DNA of 41,860 bases, from contig CABYJT010000003.1 in assembly GCA_902519455.1 (NCBI GenBank), positions 1 to 41,860 on the forward strand, in the 5' to 3' direction. This document shows positions 15,877-24,319 of the stretch, piece after piece. Numbering within the stretch: position 1 is the stretch's first letter; each line of letters begins with the position of its first letter. The position numbers and the translations under genes were made by a program. The DNA is from an uncultured Pelagibacteraceae bacterium (GTDB taxonomy: Bacteria > Pseudomonadota > Alphaproteobacteria > Pelagibacterales > Pelagibacteraceae). The notes below the pieces were generated by a model. That model was given only the letters and a program-made list of their open reading frames with translations. It did no database searches and was not told the DNA's origin.

Positions 15877-16533
15877 ATGGTTGATAAAGACTCAGAGCCT
15901 AAAGTTAAAGAAAATCTTGATATTACTGACGAGCTTATAGCCGAAAGAAGAACAAGCTTAAAAATGCCTGAGGATATGACTCCTTGGATGGCAAAAACAA
16001 TAGAATTCATAGACTCAAAAATGTTAATTACCGGCAAAGTATTTGCCTGGTTAACTGTATTTCTAATTTATGCAATGATCCATGAGGTTATAGGAAGACA
16101 TTTTTTCAACAGACCTACTTTGTGGTCATTTGACATAAGTAGAATGTTGGCTGGTGCTTTATTTATGTTAGGTGCAGCCTATACATTATCAAAAGGAATA
16201 CATATAAGAGCAGATTTTCTTTATCGAAATTGGTCAGTAAAAAATCAGGCTAGAGTAGATTTATTTTTATATTTATTATTTTTTATACCAGGGTTTCTCG
16301 TATTTTTCCTTGTAAGTTTTGATTACGCCTATACTTCAATTTGTGGAAGATCAAATTTAGAGGAATGCTTAGGTGGTAAAGTTAGAATTCAAAGAGCCAT
16401 GGATACAACATGGATGCCAATTATGTGGCCTTTAAAAAGTTGTATGCCTATTGGTGCATTTTTACTTTTAGTACAAGGTATATCTGAAATTTTAAAAACT
16501 TATTATGCTTTTGTTAAAGGGAGATGGCCATAA
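15877..16533 (+). CDS. TRAP transporter small permease (DctQ)
   Basis: The 218-residue protein has a hydrophilic N-terminal extension of about 45 residues followed by four membrane segments. It includes the DctQ-like stretches SFDISRMLAGALFMLGAAYT, KGIHIRADFLY and the late WMPIMWPLKSCMPIGAFLL. It is somewhat longer than many DctQ proteins because of the extension and a loop with SICGRSNLEECLGGKV. It pairs with the large permease to form the membrane part of the TRAP system. No good ribosome-binding site is seen, and a strong terminator lies upstream, so expression probably depends on read-through or on a separate weak promoter in 15846-15876. Confidence 0.88.
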   Translation: MVDKDSEPKVKENLDITDELIAERRTSLKMPEDMTPWMAKTIEFIDSKMLITGKVFAWLTVFLIYAMIHEVIGRHFFNRPTLWSFDISRMLAGALFMLGAAYTLSKGIHIRADFLYRNWSVKNQARVDLFLYLLFFIPGFLVFFLVSFDYAYTSICGRSNLEECLGGKVRIQRAMDTTWMPIMWPLKSCMPIGAFLLLVQGISEILKTYYAFVKGRWP

Positions 16534-17864
16534 TGGATTTCTTTAGCCCAGAAATAATTGGAGCAATAATGATTGGTTGCATGTTATTTGCAATATTTGT
16601 TGGTTTCCCAATTTCATTTACTTTAATATTTTTAGGCCTTGTTTTTGGATATTGGGGTTTTGGTAAATTAGTTTTTTACTTAATGACTCTTCAGTTCAAT
16701 ATGATTATGACGGAGAATACACTCGCCGCCGTACCACTCTTTATATTTATGGGAATTTTAATGGAACAAGCAGGTTTAATGGAGAGATTATTTAATGCAG
16801 TTCAGTTAATGCTTTCTAAGACGAGAGGAGCATTATTTTATGCAGTAATGTTTGTCTCAACAATTTTTGCAGCTGCAACTGGAATAGTTGGTGCATCAGT
16901 TACAATCTTAGGAATTATGGCAGGTAAAACTATGATTAGAACTGGTTATGATACTAGACTATCTGCTGGTTTGATTTGTGCTGGTGGAACTCTTGGAATT
17001 TTAATTCCTCCAAGTATTATGTTAGTTGTCATGGGACCTGTTTTAGAAATTCCTGTAACAGATTTATTTGCTGCAGCAATAATGCCAGGTATTTTATTAG
17101 CATGTCTGTACGCAGCTTACACAACATTAAGATGTTATTTTAATCCAAAACTTGGCCCTGTTTTACCAGCAAATGAACAACCAACAAATATGGCCAAGGT
17201 TTGGTATGAGTTTATTATGGGATTAATACCTCCTGCAGGTTTAGTTTTTTTTGCACTTGGAAGTATTCTATTTGGTCTTGCTACTCCAACTGAAGGGGCT
17301 GGTATGGGAGCCTTTGGTGCTATCTTACTTGCACTAGCATATAAAAAATTAACTCTGCCAGGTTTGAAAGACGCTCTTTTAAAAACTTTAGAGATTACAG
17401 CTTTAATAATGTTTTTAGTTGCTGCATCGAACTTTTTTGGAGCAGTATTCTCAAAATTAGGAACTCCATCTCTGTTAACTGATTTCCTTTTAAATTTAGA
17501 GGTAAATAGATATGTAATATTAGCAATTATAATGGCTGCCATTTTTTTATTAGGATGGCCTTTAGAGTGGGTACCAATAGTTTTAATAGTATTACCAATT
17601 GTATTACCTCTAGTAATCGAGTTAGGATTTAATCTTACATGGTTTGCAATATTAGTAGCCGTTAATCTCCAAACCGCCTGGCTCTCACCTCCTGTAGCAT
17701 TATCTGCTTATTTCTTAAAAGGTGTGGTTCCAGAGTGGGATTTAAAAGATATCTATCTTGGTATGATGCAATTTATGGTTATCCAAGTCATTGGTTTAGT
17801 ATTAATTATAATATTTCCAAAAATAGCATTGTGGTTGCCTGGGGTAATGTACCCATCACCTTAG
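16533..17864 (+). CDS. TRAP transporter large permease (DctM)
   Basis: I use the ATG at 16533 (MDFFSPEIIG), which overlaps the DctQ stop as TAATG and has AAGGGAGA about 9 bases upstream. The ATG at 16524 would sit directly against this site. The 443-residue product has about 12 membrane segments. DctM hallmarks are VPLFIFMGILMEQAG, ATGIVGASVTILG, GGTLGILIPPSIMLVVMG, TPTEGAGMGAFGA and the late NLQTAWLSPPVALSAYFLKG. It is the Na+-coupled translocating subunit that receives substrate from the DctP protein. Its 3' end overlaps the convergent DMT gene by 4 bases with no terminator between them. Confidence 0.92.
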   Translation: MDFFSPEIIGAIMIGCMLFAIFVGFPISFTLIFLGLVFGYWGFGKLVFYLMTLQFNMIMTENTLAAVPLFIFMGILMEQAGLMERLFNAVQLMLSKTRGALFYAVMFVSTIFAAATGIVGASVTILGIMAGKTMIRTGYDTRLSAGLICAGGTLGILIPPSIMLVVMGPVLEIPVTDLFAAAIMPGILLACLYAAYTTLRCYFNPKLGPVLPANEQPTNMAKVWYEFIMGLIPPAGLVFFALGSILFGLATPTEGAGMGAFGAILLALAYKKLTLPGLKDALLKTLEITALIMFLVAASNFFGAVFSKLGTPSLLTDFLLNLEVNRYVILAIIMAAIFLLGWPLEWVPIVLIVLPIVLPLVIELGFNLTWFAILVAVNLQTAWLSPPVALSAYFLKGVVPEWDLKDIYLGMMQFMVIQVIGLVLIIIFPKIALWLPGVMYPSP

Positions 17865-18754
17865 CTAGACTTATTTATTTGAGGTATAATAGTTCCAACT
17901 AGAATTATCGCTAAAGATATAAAAACATTTATTGAAATTGGAGAGTCGAGTATTAACCAAGACATTGTTGCACCAATAGGGCCTGTTAAAGGATACATCA
18001 AACTAATTCTACCTATTGGAACTCTTCTAAGAGCAAAATTATAAAACAAATATGCTCCAAACGTTATACAAGATAAAGTTATAGCCGCTAAAACTGGTGG
18101 TGAAAAATTTAAATAATTTTGATATTCAAAACTTGAATTAGGCCAAATTACAAAAAGAACTAACAAAGATAGTATAGCACCAATAAAATACTGATAAGTA
18201 TTGACTCCCAATTGATCAACTTTAGTTTGCATAAATCTTCTTCCCAAAACTTCATTTACAGAAACGCATATCATTCCTAAAAAAATTATCAAATCACCAA
18301 TATAATTTCCTTGTCCTGATTTTGTTTGACTTGTAAGTAGAATTAAGGTTCCAATAATTGTTATAAAGGCTCCAATAATTACTTTTATTTCAATTTTTTC
18401 TTTTAAAAAAAGTCTTGCAATAAATGGTTGCCATATTGGCAAAGTGCTAATTAAAGCAACTCCATTTACTGGTGAGGTTAGTAGAAGACCAATATGAAAA
18501 CTTAAAGTCACTAAAAAAGGATTTAATAAACCCATTAAGAAAGGAGTAAAACCAATTTTTTTAATTTTTAAATCTGCCCTCATGATCAAAGCAAAAATTA
18601 ACATCAAACTAAATGCTAAGGAGAATCGTACTGCCATTAAATCCATTACATAAAATTCCTGTAATGCTAATTTTACAAACGGCGGACCTGACCCAAACCC
18701 TATTACTGCTACAAACATAGAAACGTAGCCAATATTATTTTTAAGAAAATTCAT
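17861..18754 (-). CDS. DMT/EamA-family transporter
   Basis: The 297-residue protein has about ten membrane segments in two repeated EamA halves. The first begins GYVSMFVAVIGFGSGPPFVKLAL, and the second follows GNYIGDLIIFLGMICVSVNEVL and ends in TGPIGATMSWLILDSPISINVFI. Drug/metabolite transporters of this family mostly export amino acids or metabolites, or import nucleotides or solutes in some cases. No substrate can be told. It is convergent with DctM and divergent from the NCS1 permease gene across 65 bases. Confidence 0.87.
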   Translation of the reverse strand: MNFLKNNIGYVSMFVAVIGFGSGPPFVKLALQEFYVMDLMAVRFSLAFSLMLIFALIMRADLKIKKIGFTPFLMGLLNPFLVTLSFHIGLLLTSPVNGVALISTLPIWQPFIARLFLKEKIEIKVIIGAFITIIGTLILLTSQTKSGQGNYIGDLIIFLGMICVSVNEVLGRRFMQTKVDQLGVNTYQYFIGAILSLLVLFVIWPNSSFEYQNYLNFSPPVLAAITLSCITFGAYLFYNFALRRVPIGRISLMYPLTGPIGATMSWLILDSPISINVFISLAIILVGTIIPQINKSS

Positions 18755-18819
18755 AGAATTACAAAATTATGGATATCACAATTATAGACATATAAAAATT
18801 TTAGTTTAAGGTTACATTA

Positions 18820-20271
18820 GTGAGTCAGAATATAGAATTAAAAAATTTTGAATTAGCCACAGTTAACCCAAGCAACAAAACATGGACATCAATTGATTTA
18901 TTTTGCTTTTGGGCTAATAGCATCCAAACCATTGCAGGTTTTGCGTTAATAGCCTCTTTATATTTAATATATAATCTTAGTACTGTAATAGTCTTAACTT
19001 CTTCATTAGCCGCCTCTATATTAATTTATTTTTTTATATCATTGATCGGCAAACCATCACAAAAGCATGGATTACCTTTTCCTGTTATGCTCAGAATATC
19101 AATGGGCTTAAATGGAGCCAAATACTTAAGTCTTTTAAGATCTGTTATTGGAGTGTTTATGTTCGGCATTCAAACATTTTTTATTTCAAAATCAATTACA
19201 TATCTAATTAGAATTTTTATATACTATAACCTAGATAGTCAAATTCTAGATGGTCAAGTATTTTTAGCTTTCTTTCTTGGATTAAATATTATTGATTGGA
19301 TTTCATTAATACTAACTTTTGTCATTCAGTATTTTTTATTTACAAATGGACAAAGGTTTAATCAAAGATTTTTACAGTTTTCAGCCATCTTTGTTTATTT
19401 AGGTTTGTTTGTCTTTTTTTTAATTTTAACTTCTGAAAATCACACACAAATTTTTGAGTCTCTTAAATCGAATACAACAGAGGGAAATTTTTTTTCAAAA
19501 TCAAATTTTTTACCTTTTGTAGTTTTAACAGGAACAATTTTCTCTTACTTCTCAATTGTGTTGTTAAATTTCGGAGATTTTTCTAGATATGTCAAAACAG
19601 AAAAGGATCTAAAATTGGGAAACCTAAATCTTTTTCTAAATATGATTTTGTTTTCATTTTTAGCAACATCTATAGTTGTTGGAGTAGATGTTGTTTTAAA
19701 TCAAAAGCTTATTGTTGTTGATCAAATATTGACTAAGCCAATGGATATTATTGGAAAATTAGACAATACTGGCTTAACGGTCTTTGCTCTGATTTTTATT
19801 ATTTTTTCGTCTCTATCTACTAATTTAATTTCTAATTATGTCCCTACGCAAAATAGTATAATAAATTTTATTCCTAATAATTTAGATCTCAAAACTTCTG
19901 GAGTATTAATTTTAATAATTGGTTTTATTGCCGGAGGTTTGTGGCCCTCTATTTTAAGTCAAATAGGTGTAATAAATATTATAGATAGCCTTGCAGCATT
20001 TTTTGGCCCAATATTTGCAATAATAATTACTGACTACCACCTGGTGAAAAAAGGGAAAGTAAATCACAAAGATCTGTTTTTTTTGAGAGATGGGAATGAA
20101 TATATGTACTCAAATGGTTGGAACTATAAAGCTATGTATTCACTTGTTATAGGTTTTATTTTCTCTTTTTCATTATTATGGAATATCAATTTCTCAGATA
20201 TAAAATCATTTTCTTGGATATTAGGATTTGTCGTATCGTTTTTTATATATTATCTTCTAGCTGAAAAATAA
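18820..20271 (+). CDS. NCS1-family permease (nucleobase/allantoin/hydantoin type)
   Basis: The frame starts at GTG (18820) with AAGG about 8 bases upstream and encodes 483 residues with about 12 membrane segments. NCS1 features are a TWTSIDLFCFWANSIQTIAG segment in the first helix, KHGLPFPVMLRISMGLNGAK, VLTGTIFSYFSIVLLNFGDF and SRYVKTEKDL. Members import cytosine, uracil, allantoin, hydantoins or thiamine precursors with Na+ or H+. The region typical of purine-cytosine permeases is diverged, so substrate choice is open. The next gene, a zinc alcohol dehydrogenase, starts 2 bases after its stop and is probably co-transcribed. Confidence 0.85.
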   Translation: MSQNIELKNFELATVNPSNKTWTSIDLFCFWANSIQTIAGFALIASLYLIYNLSTVIVLTSSLAASILIYFFISLIGKPSQKHGLPFPVMLRISMGLNGAKYLSLLRSVIGVFMFGIQTFFISKSITYLIRIFIYYNLDSQILDGQVFLAFFLGLNIIDWISLILTFVIQYFLFTNGQRFNQRFLQFSAIFVYLGLFVFFLILTSENHTQIFESLKSNTTEGNFFSKSNFLPFVVLTGTIFSYFSIVLLNFGDFSRYVKTEKDLKLGNLNLFLNMILFSFLATSIVVGVDVVLNQKLIVVDQILTKPMDIIGKLDNTGLTVFALIFIIFSSLSTNLISNYVPTQNSIINFIPNNLDLKTSGVLILIIGFIAGGLWPSILSQIGVINIIDSLAAFFGPIFAIIITDYHLVKKGKVNHKDLFFLRDGNEYMYSNGWNYKAMYSLVIGFIFSFSLLWNINFSDIKSFSWILGFVVSFFIYYLLAEK

Positions 20272-20273
20272 TT

Positions 20274-21278
20274 ATGAAAGCTTTAGTTTATACTGGCGTT
20301 GAAAAATTGATTTACAGAGAAGAAAAAGATCCCGTAGAGACAAGTGGAGAAAGTATATTAAAAGTTCATGCTTCAGGAATATGTGGATCTGATATGCACG
20401 CGTATCATGGAAAAGACGAAAGACGAATTCCTCCATTAATAATTGGTCACGAGGTGAGTGGTGTAATACAAAATGGCAAATTCCAAGGAAAAAATGTTGT
20501 ATTAAATCCCTTAATAACATGCGGAAAGTGTGAATATTGCACAAGTGGGCGAGAACATTTATGCCCACATAGAGTTCTTTTAGGAATGAACAGACCTTAC
20601 GAGAGACAAGGAGTTTTTGCAGAATTGGTTTCTTCTCCTAATCAAAATATATATGAGGTACCAGATCATTTAGATCTTAATGAAGCGGCTATAGCAGAAC
20701 CAACTGCAGTCTCACTACACGCTGTACTTATGGGGGAAAACTCTCTTAAAAAACCTCTTTCTGAGTGCAGAACTTTAGTTCAGGGCGCCGGAGCAATAGG
20801 ATTATTGTGCTCTCTAATATTATCGAAAATCAAGGGGAATAAAAATATTATTATGTCAGACCCCAATAATCTGAGACTAAGTGAATGTGCAAAATATTTT
20901 GATGGTAAGTTTGTTAACCCATTAGACAAAGAAGTGCAAAATGACAGCTTCGATGTTGTATTTGATACAGTTGGTTTAGAAGTTTCAAGACAACAAGCTA
21001 TATCAGTTATTAAACCTGGAGGCACAATAATACATATTGGATTAACCCAACCAGCAGGGCAGTTTAATTTTAGAAAAGCAACTCTTCAAGAGGTAACTTT
21101 TATTGGTACATATTGTTATACTAATAAAGATTTTGAACATACAATCAAAATTTTAGCTGACAATAAAATTGGCAAACTAGATTGGATAGAATATAGGGAA
21201 TTAAAGAAAGGTGCAGAGGCCTTTAAACAAATTCATGACGGAACTTGTTCTTCACCAAAAATTATTCTTTTACCTTAA
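20274..21278 (+). CDS. Zinc-dependent medium-chain alcohol dehydrogenase (polyol/threonine dehydrogenase-like)
   Basis: The 334-residue protein is a medium-chain dehydrogenase. It has the catalytic-zinc cysteine in ASGICGSDMHAYHG, PPLIIGHEVSG with the zinc histidine and glutamate, and four structural-zinc cysteines in CGKCEYCTSGREHLC. It also carries the Rossmann segment VQGAGAIGLLCSL. It resembles sorbitol, threonine and L-galactonate-type dehydrogenases, which oxidise secondary alcohols with NAD+. It directly follows the NCS1 permease, so the alcohol could come from the imported compound, which is inference. A 98-residue antisense frame at its 5' end is a shadow. Confidence 0.9.
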   Translation: MKALVYTGVEKLIYREEKDPVETSGESILKVHASGICGSDMHAYHGKDERRIPPLIIGHEVSGVIQNGKFQGKNVVLNPLITCGKCEYCTSGREHLCPHRVLLGMNRPYERQGVFAELVSSPNQNIYEVPDHLDLNEAAIAEPTAVSLHAVLMGENSLKKPLSECRTLVQGAGAIGLLCSLILSKIKGNKNIIMSDPNNLRLSECAKYFDGKFVNPLDKEVQNDSFDVVFDTVGLEVSRQQAISVIKPGGTIIHIGLTQPAGQFNFRKATLQEVTFIGTYCYTNKDFEHTIKILADNKIGKLDWIEYRELKKGAEAFKQIHDGTCSSPKIILLP

Positions 21279-21323
21279 AGTTAAATTTTAAATTATAGTT
21301 GATAATTAAAAATATTTAATTAT

Positions 21324-21986
21324 ATGAAAAGAGTGTTAATAAAATTTATCAAAATAATAATAATTTATTTTTTATTTATATCCTCGGTTTGTGCTGAAAA
21401 ACTAATGGTTTTCGATTTTACTGAGGAGGAATTAAATTCATTACAAGTCAGGAAAGTAAGAGGAGCTGATGCAAAAACATTATATTCTATAGGAAGTAAT
21501 GAGAACGGAAATTATTTAAAAGCAGAAGCAGTAAATGCAGCTTCAGGAGTAGGTAAAGAAATAAAAATTAATTTAGACAAAACCCCTTTTATAAATATTA
21601 CCTGGAAGATTGAAAAAGATCTTAAAGGTATAAAAGAAAATACCAAAAAAGGTCATGATTTTGCTGCTAGAGTTTTTGTAATCAAAAAAACTGGCGCAAC
21701 ACCACTATCAAATAGAGCTATAAACTATGTTTTTTCAAGCAATTCAAATGTAGGAGAAACATGGCCCAGCCCTTATACAAAGAAATCTATCGATAGCGTT
21801 CTGGCTTCAACAAAGTCAAATTTAAATGAATGGGTCACAGTAAGAGCTAATGTAAAGGAAGATTTTAAAAAATTTCATGATTTAGACGTTGAAGAGCTTT
21901 CAGGAATTGCAATTATGGCAGATACCGATAATTCAAAACTAACCGCAGTTAGTTATTACCAAAATATTTTTTTTTCTTCTGAGTAA
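21324..21986 (+). CDS. Exported DUF3047-family protein
   Basis: The 220-residue protein begins with a basic, strongly hydrophobic signal peptide ending near SSVCA. The mature part follows the DUF3047 pattern: central AINYVFSSNSNVGETWPSPYT and late LSGIAIMADTDNSKLTAVSYYQNIFF. The domain has a jelly-roll-like beta content and no known function. It lies 45 bases after the alcohol dehydrogenase gene and may belong to the same transcript. The C-terminus is complete. Confidence 0.8.
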   Translation: MKRVLIKFIKIIIIYFLFISSVCAEKLMVFDFTEEELNSLQVRKVRGADAKTLYSIGSNENGNYLKAEAVNAASGVGKEIKINLDKTPFINITWKIEKDLKGIKENTKKGHDFAARVFVIKKTGATPLSNRAINYVFSSNSNVGETWPSPYTKKSIDSVLASTKSNLNEWVTVRANVKEDFKKFHDLDVEELSGIAIMADTDNSKLTAVSYYQNIFFSSE

Positions 21987-21990
21987 AATT

Positions 21991-22128
21991 TTAATTAAGA
22001 TACTTTTTTAAACCAAAACTTAATAAAGACAGTATTATTGCAGCCAAAACATCAAGGATTGGAGTGGCTTCTGGATATCCGAAATTCCATAATATAACAC
22101 CAATTAACCAAATTATATAAATTTTCAT
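21991..22128 (-). CDS. Small membrane protein (45 aa)
   Basis: A 45-codon frame with start ATG (22128-22126) and stop TAA (21993-21991) encodes two hydrophobic stretches, starting MKIYIIWLIGVILW and later ILDVLAAIILSLLSFG, and ends in KKYLN. It fills the gap between DUF3047 and ybgC almost exactly, and its membrane-type composition, with tryptophans near the interface, is unlike random AT-rich sequence. I do not recognise a family. No strong ribosome-binding site is visible. A second small membrane-protein gene of similar design lies at 24149-24319. Confidence 0.55.
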   Translation of the reverse strand: MKIYIIWLIGVILWNFGYPEATPILDVLAAIILSLLSFGLKKYLN

Positions 22129-22181
22129 ATTGTATTAATCATTAGTATAAAAAATATTTCCACTTTGATATTGTTATTTTT

Positions 22182-22577
22182 ATGAAAAAATTTAAATCAA
22201 GTTTTAATGTATACTATGAGGATACAGATGCTGGTGGAGTAGTTTATTACGCAAATTATTTAAAATTTATAGAGCGTGCTAGAACTGATGCTATAGCATC
22301 TGTAAATTTTACAAATTCTAAACTGAGAGAAAATTATGGAATATATATAATTGTTAAATCTTGTAATTTAAATTTTATAAAACCTTCAAGGTTAGAAGAT
22401 AAACTTGATATTTTTTCTGAAATTGTAGAAGTAAAGAATGTATCAATTAAAATGAAGCAAGACATTTTTATAAAAGATAATTTAATTCTAACTGCAGATG
22501 TTCATTTGGCTACAATCAATAAAGAGGGTAAACCAATCAAAATGCCTGAAAAACTTAAAGAACTATTAATTAAATAG
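22182..22577 (+). CDS. ybgC: YbgC-like acyl-CoA thioesterase
   Basis: The 131-residue protein is a single hotdog domain with the 4-hydroxybenzoyl-CoA thioesterase/YbgC signature VYYEDTDAGGVVYYANYLKF. The aspartate in DTDAGG is the expected catalytic residue, and ERARTDA follows. Family members cleave acyl-CoA or acyl-ACP thioesters, and YbgC is usually encoded with the tol-pal cluster, which is absent here. Its last 8 bases overlap the end of the convergent uracil-DNA glycosylase gene. Confidence 0.87.
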   Translation: MKKFKSSFNVYYEDTDAGGVVYYANYLKFIERARTDAIASVNFTNSKLRENYGIYIIVKSCNLNFIKPSRLEDKLDIFSEIVEVKNVSIKMKQDIFIKDNLILTADVHLATINKEGKPIKMPEKLKELLIK

Positions 22578-23244
22578 TATTTTTAATTTTAACAAATAAA
22601 TTAGTCATTTTATTTACGTTAATTCTACCTGTATTTACGTTTCTTGGACTTGGGTGATAAGAGCCTACCAATAAAATATTATTCGGGAGTTTAAAGAATT
22701 TACTATGCCCAAATTTAACATTTGAATTAATTTTGTGATGTTTTTTGTAAAACTCTAAACAAGCATCAAAGGCTATTTTCCCAAGAGCAACAACAATTTT
22801 TAAATTTTCTAAGTATTCAATTTCTTTATTAAAATATTTAAAACAAGTATTTAACTCTTTTTTTGTAGGTTTATCTCCAGGTGGGACACATTTTAAAGCA
22901 GTAGTTATAAATATGTCTTTTAATTTAAGTCCATCATTTCTGTGGTCTGAATTTGGCTGGTTAGATAACTTTGCCTTATAAAGACATTTGTATAAAAAAT
23001 CAGACGATCTATCTCCTGTAAAAACTCTTCCAGTTCTATTGCCACCGTGTGCAGCTGGTGCTAAACCAACAAATAAAATTCTAGCTTTTGGGTCACCAAA
23101 CCCTGTTATTGGTTTCCCCCAATATTTTTCATTTATATATTGTTTTCTTTTTTCTTTAGCTATCTTTTTTCTAAAACTTACCAACCTAGGGCATTTTTTG
23201 CAGCTCACTATCAAATTTTCAAGCTTTTCAAAATGATTAGACAT
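22570..23244 (-). CDS. Family 5 (UDGb-type) uracil-DNA glycosylase
   Basis: The 224-residue protein shows the iron-sulfur uracil glycosylase pattern: CKKCPRLV near residue 14, ALKCVPPGDKPTKKEL and NTCFKYF provide the four cysteines of a [4Fe-4S] cluster. The active-site motif 1 is GLAPAAHGGNRTGRVFTGD, as in family 5 enzymes, which lack the polar catalytic residue of family 4, and motif 2 is SYHPSPRNVNTGR. It removes uracil and other deaminated bases from DNA. It is convergent with ybgC and divergent from the hydroxyacid dehydrogenase gene across 49 bases. Confidence 0.9.
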   Translation of the reverse strand: MSNHFEKLENLIVSCKKCPRLVSFRKKIAKEKRKQYINEKYWGKPITGFGDPKARILFVGLAPAAHGGNRTGRVFTGDRSSDFLYKCLYKAKLSNQPNSDHRNDGLKLKDIFITTALKCVPPGDKPTKKELNTCFKYFNKEIEYLENLKIVVALGKIAFDACLEFYKKHHKINSNVKFGHSKFFKLPNNILLVGSYHPSPRNVNTGRINVNKMTNLFVKIKNTI

Positions 23245-23293
23245 AAATATTAATTTTTAATCTTTATGTCTTATACTATAATTAAAATAGATT

Positions 23294-24148
23294 ATGAATG
23301 TAGGTTTTATTGGTGTTGGCTATATGGGTTATGGGATAGCCAAAAATATTTTAAAAAAAGGAAATAACTTATTTGTTATTGCAAATAAAAAAAGGGCGCC
23401 AATAGATAAAATTGTGGGTGATGGAGCGGTTGAAGTAAACTCTTATGATGAACTGTGCGAAAAAAATTTAGATGCGCTATTTCTTTGCGTAACAAATACA
23501 CCAATCGCTCTGAGTATTGCTGAAAAAGTCTCTACTTTACTTAAAAATAAAACATTAATTATTGATGTTACAACACATAACCAAAATGGCTCAATTCAAA
23601 TGGAACAGATTTTTTCAAAACAAAAAATTAACTACATCGAATGTCCTGTGATGGGGGGTCCCGTTCAAGCAGAAGAAGGTGTTTGTGGAGGTATTGTTGG
23701 AGCATCAGAGGAAAATTTTAAACAATCTGAAGTTTATTTAAAAACTTTTTGTAAAGATTATTTCCATTTCGGAGAAGTGGGTAAAGGAGCAAAGTCAAAG
23801 TTACTAAATAATTTTTTGTCACTCGGTACTGCAACAAATGTTATTGAATTCATCAAAAGCGCAAAAAAATTAGATATTGATTTAGAAAAACTTTTTGCAG
23901 TAGCAAAATTAGGATCTGGAAACTCAACAGCTTTAAATAGAATTTTTGATAATGTGCTTAAAGACGATTATACTGGATTTAAATTTTCAACTTCCAATAC
24001 TTTAAAAGATCTTACTTATATTCATGAAATGCTAAAAGATTTAGGTAATGCAGAAAAATTAGCTGATGTAAAAAAATCTTTTTACAAAAAAGCAGTAGAA
24101 GATGGTAATGGAGATTTATTCATAAGTGAATTAATACAAAAAGATTAA
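23294..24148 (+). CDS. 3-hydroxyisobutyrate dehydrogenase-like NAD-binding protein (second copy)
   Basis: The 284-residue protein has the N-terminal Rossmann motif GFIGVGYMGYGIAKNIL. It also has the substrate-loop form ECPVMGGPVQAEEG and the catalytic lysine in GKGAKSKLLNNFLSLG. It is a diverged relative of the dehydrogenase at 13665-14591, so the two are probably for different beta-hydroxy acids or one is a reductase of the GLYR type. It stands alone on the plus strand between a DNA glycosylase and a small membrane-protein gene. Its stop abuts the stop of that convergent gene with no spacer. Confidence 0.82.
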   Translation: MNVGFIGVGYMGYGIAKNILKKGNNLFVIANKKRAPIDKIVGDGAVEVNSYDELCEKNLDALFLCVTNTPIALSIAEKVSTLLKNKTLIIDVTTHNQNGSIQMEQIFSKQKINYIECPVMGGPVQAEEGVCGGIVGASEENFKQSEVYLKTFCKDYFHFGEVGKGAKSKLLNNFLSLGTATNVIEFIKSAKKLDIDLEKLFAVAKLGSGNSTALNRIFDNVLKDDYTGFKFSTSNTLKDLTYIHEMLKDLGNAEKLADVKKSFYKKAVEDGNGDLFISELIQKD

Positions 24149-24319
24149 TTATTCCTTTTTTTTATCAGCAAATACAATAGCTATAAGCAATAATGCTGTC
24201 CAAAACATCGCCGCTAAACTTTTGATAGCACTCGTTTCAGCGCTCCATAAATCAAAAAAAAATGCTCCAATAAGAATTCCAATTATATAAATAATTACTA
24301 CTAATCTAGTCTGAGTCAT
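24149..24319 (-). CDS. Small membrane protein (56 aa)
   Basis: A 56-codon frame with ATG at 24319-24317 and TAA at 24151-24149 encodes two predicted membrane helices: TRLVVIIYIIGILIGAFFFD near the start and AAMFWTALLLIAIVFA later, with a short WSAETSAIKS link and an ADKKKE tail. The positive tail and helix spacing look like a genuine two-helix inner-membrane protein. It starts inside the last 14 bases of the DUF1289 gene, which suggests coupled translation. I do not recognise the family. Confidence 0.65.
   Translation of the reverse strand: MTQTRLVVIIYIIGILIGAFFFDLWSAETSAIKSLAAMFWTALLLIAIVFADKKKE

Noticed and set aside
17135-17542. 135-codon minus-strand frame inside dctM
   Set aside because: It lies fully opposite a conserved membrane-transporter gene, with no ribosome-binding site or recognisable domain.
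20272-20568. 98-codon minus-strand frame over the start of the alcohol dehydrogenase gene
   Set aside because: It is antisense to the conserved zinc-binding region of the dehydrogenase. The histidine/leucine-rich product has no family resemblance.
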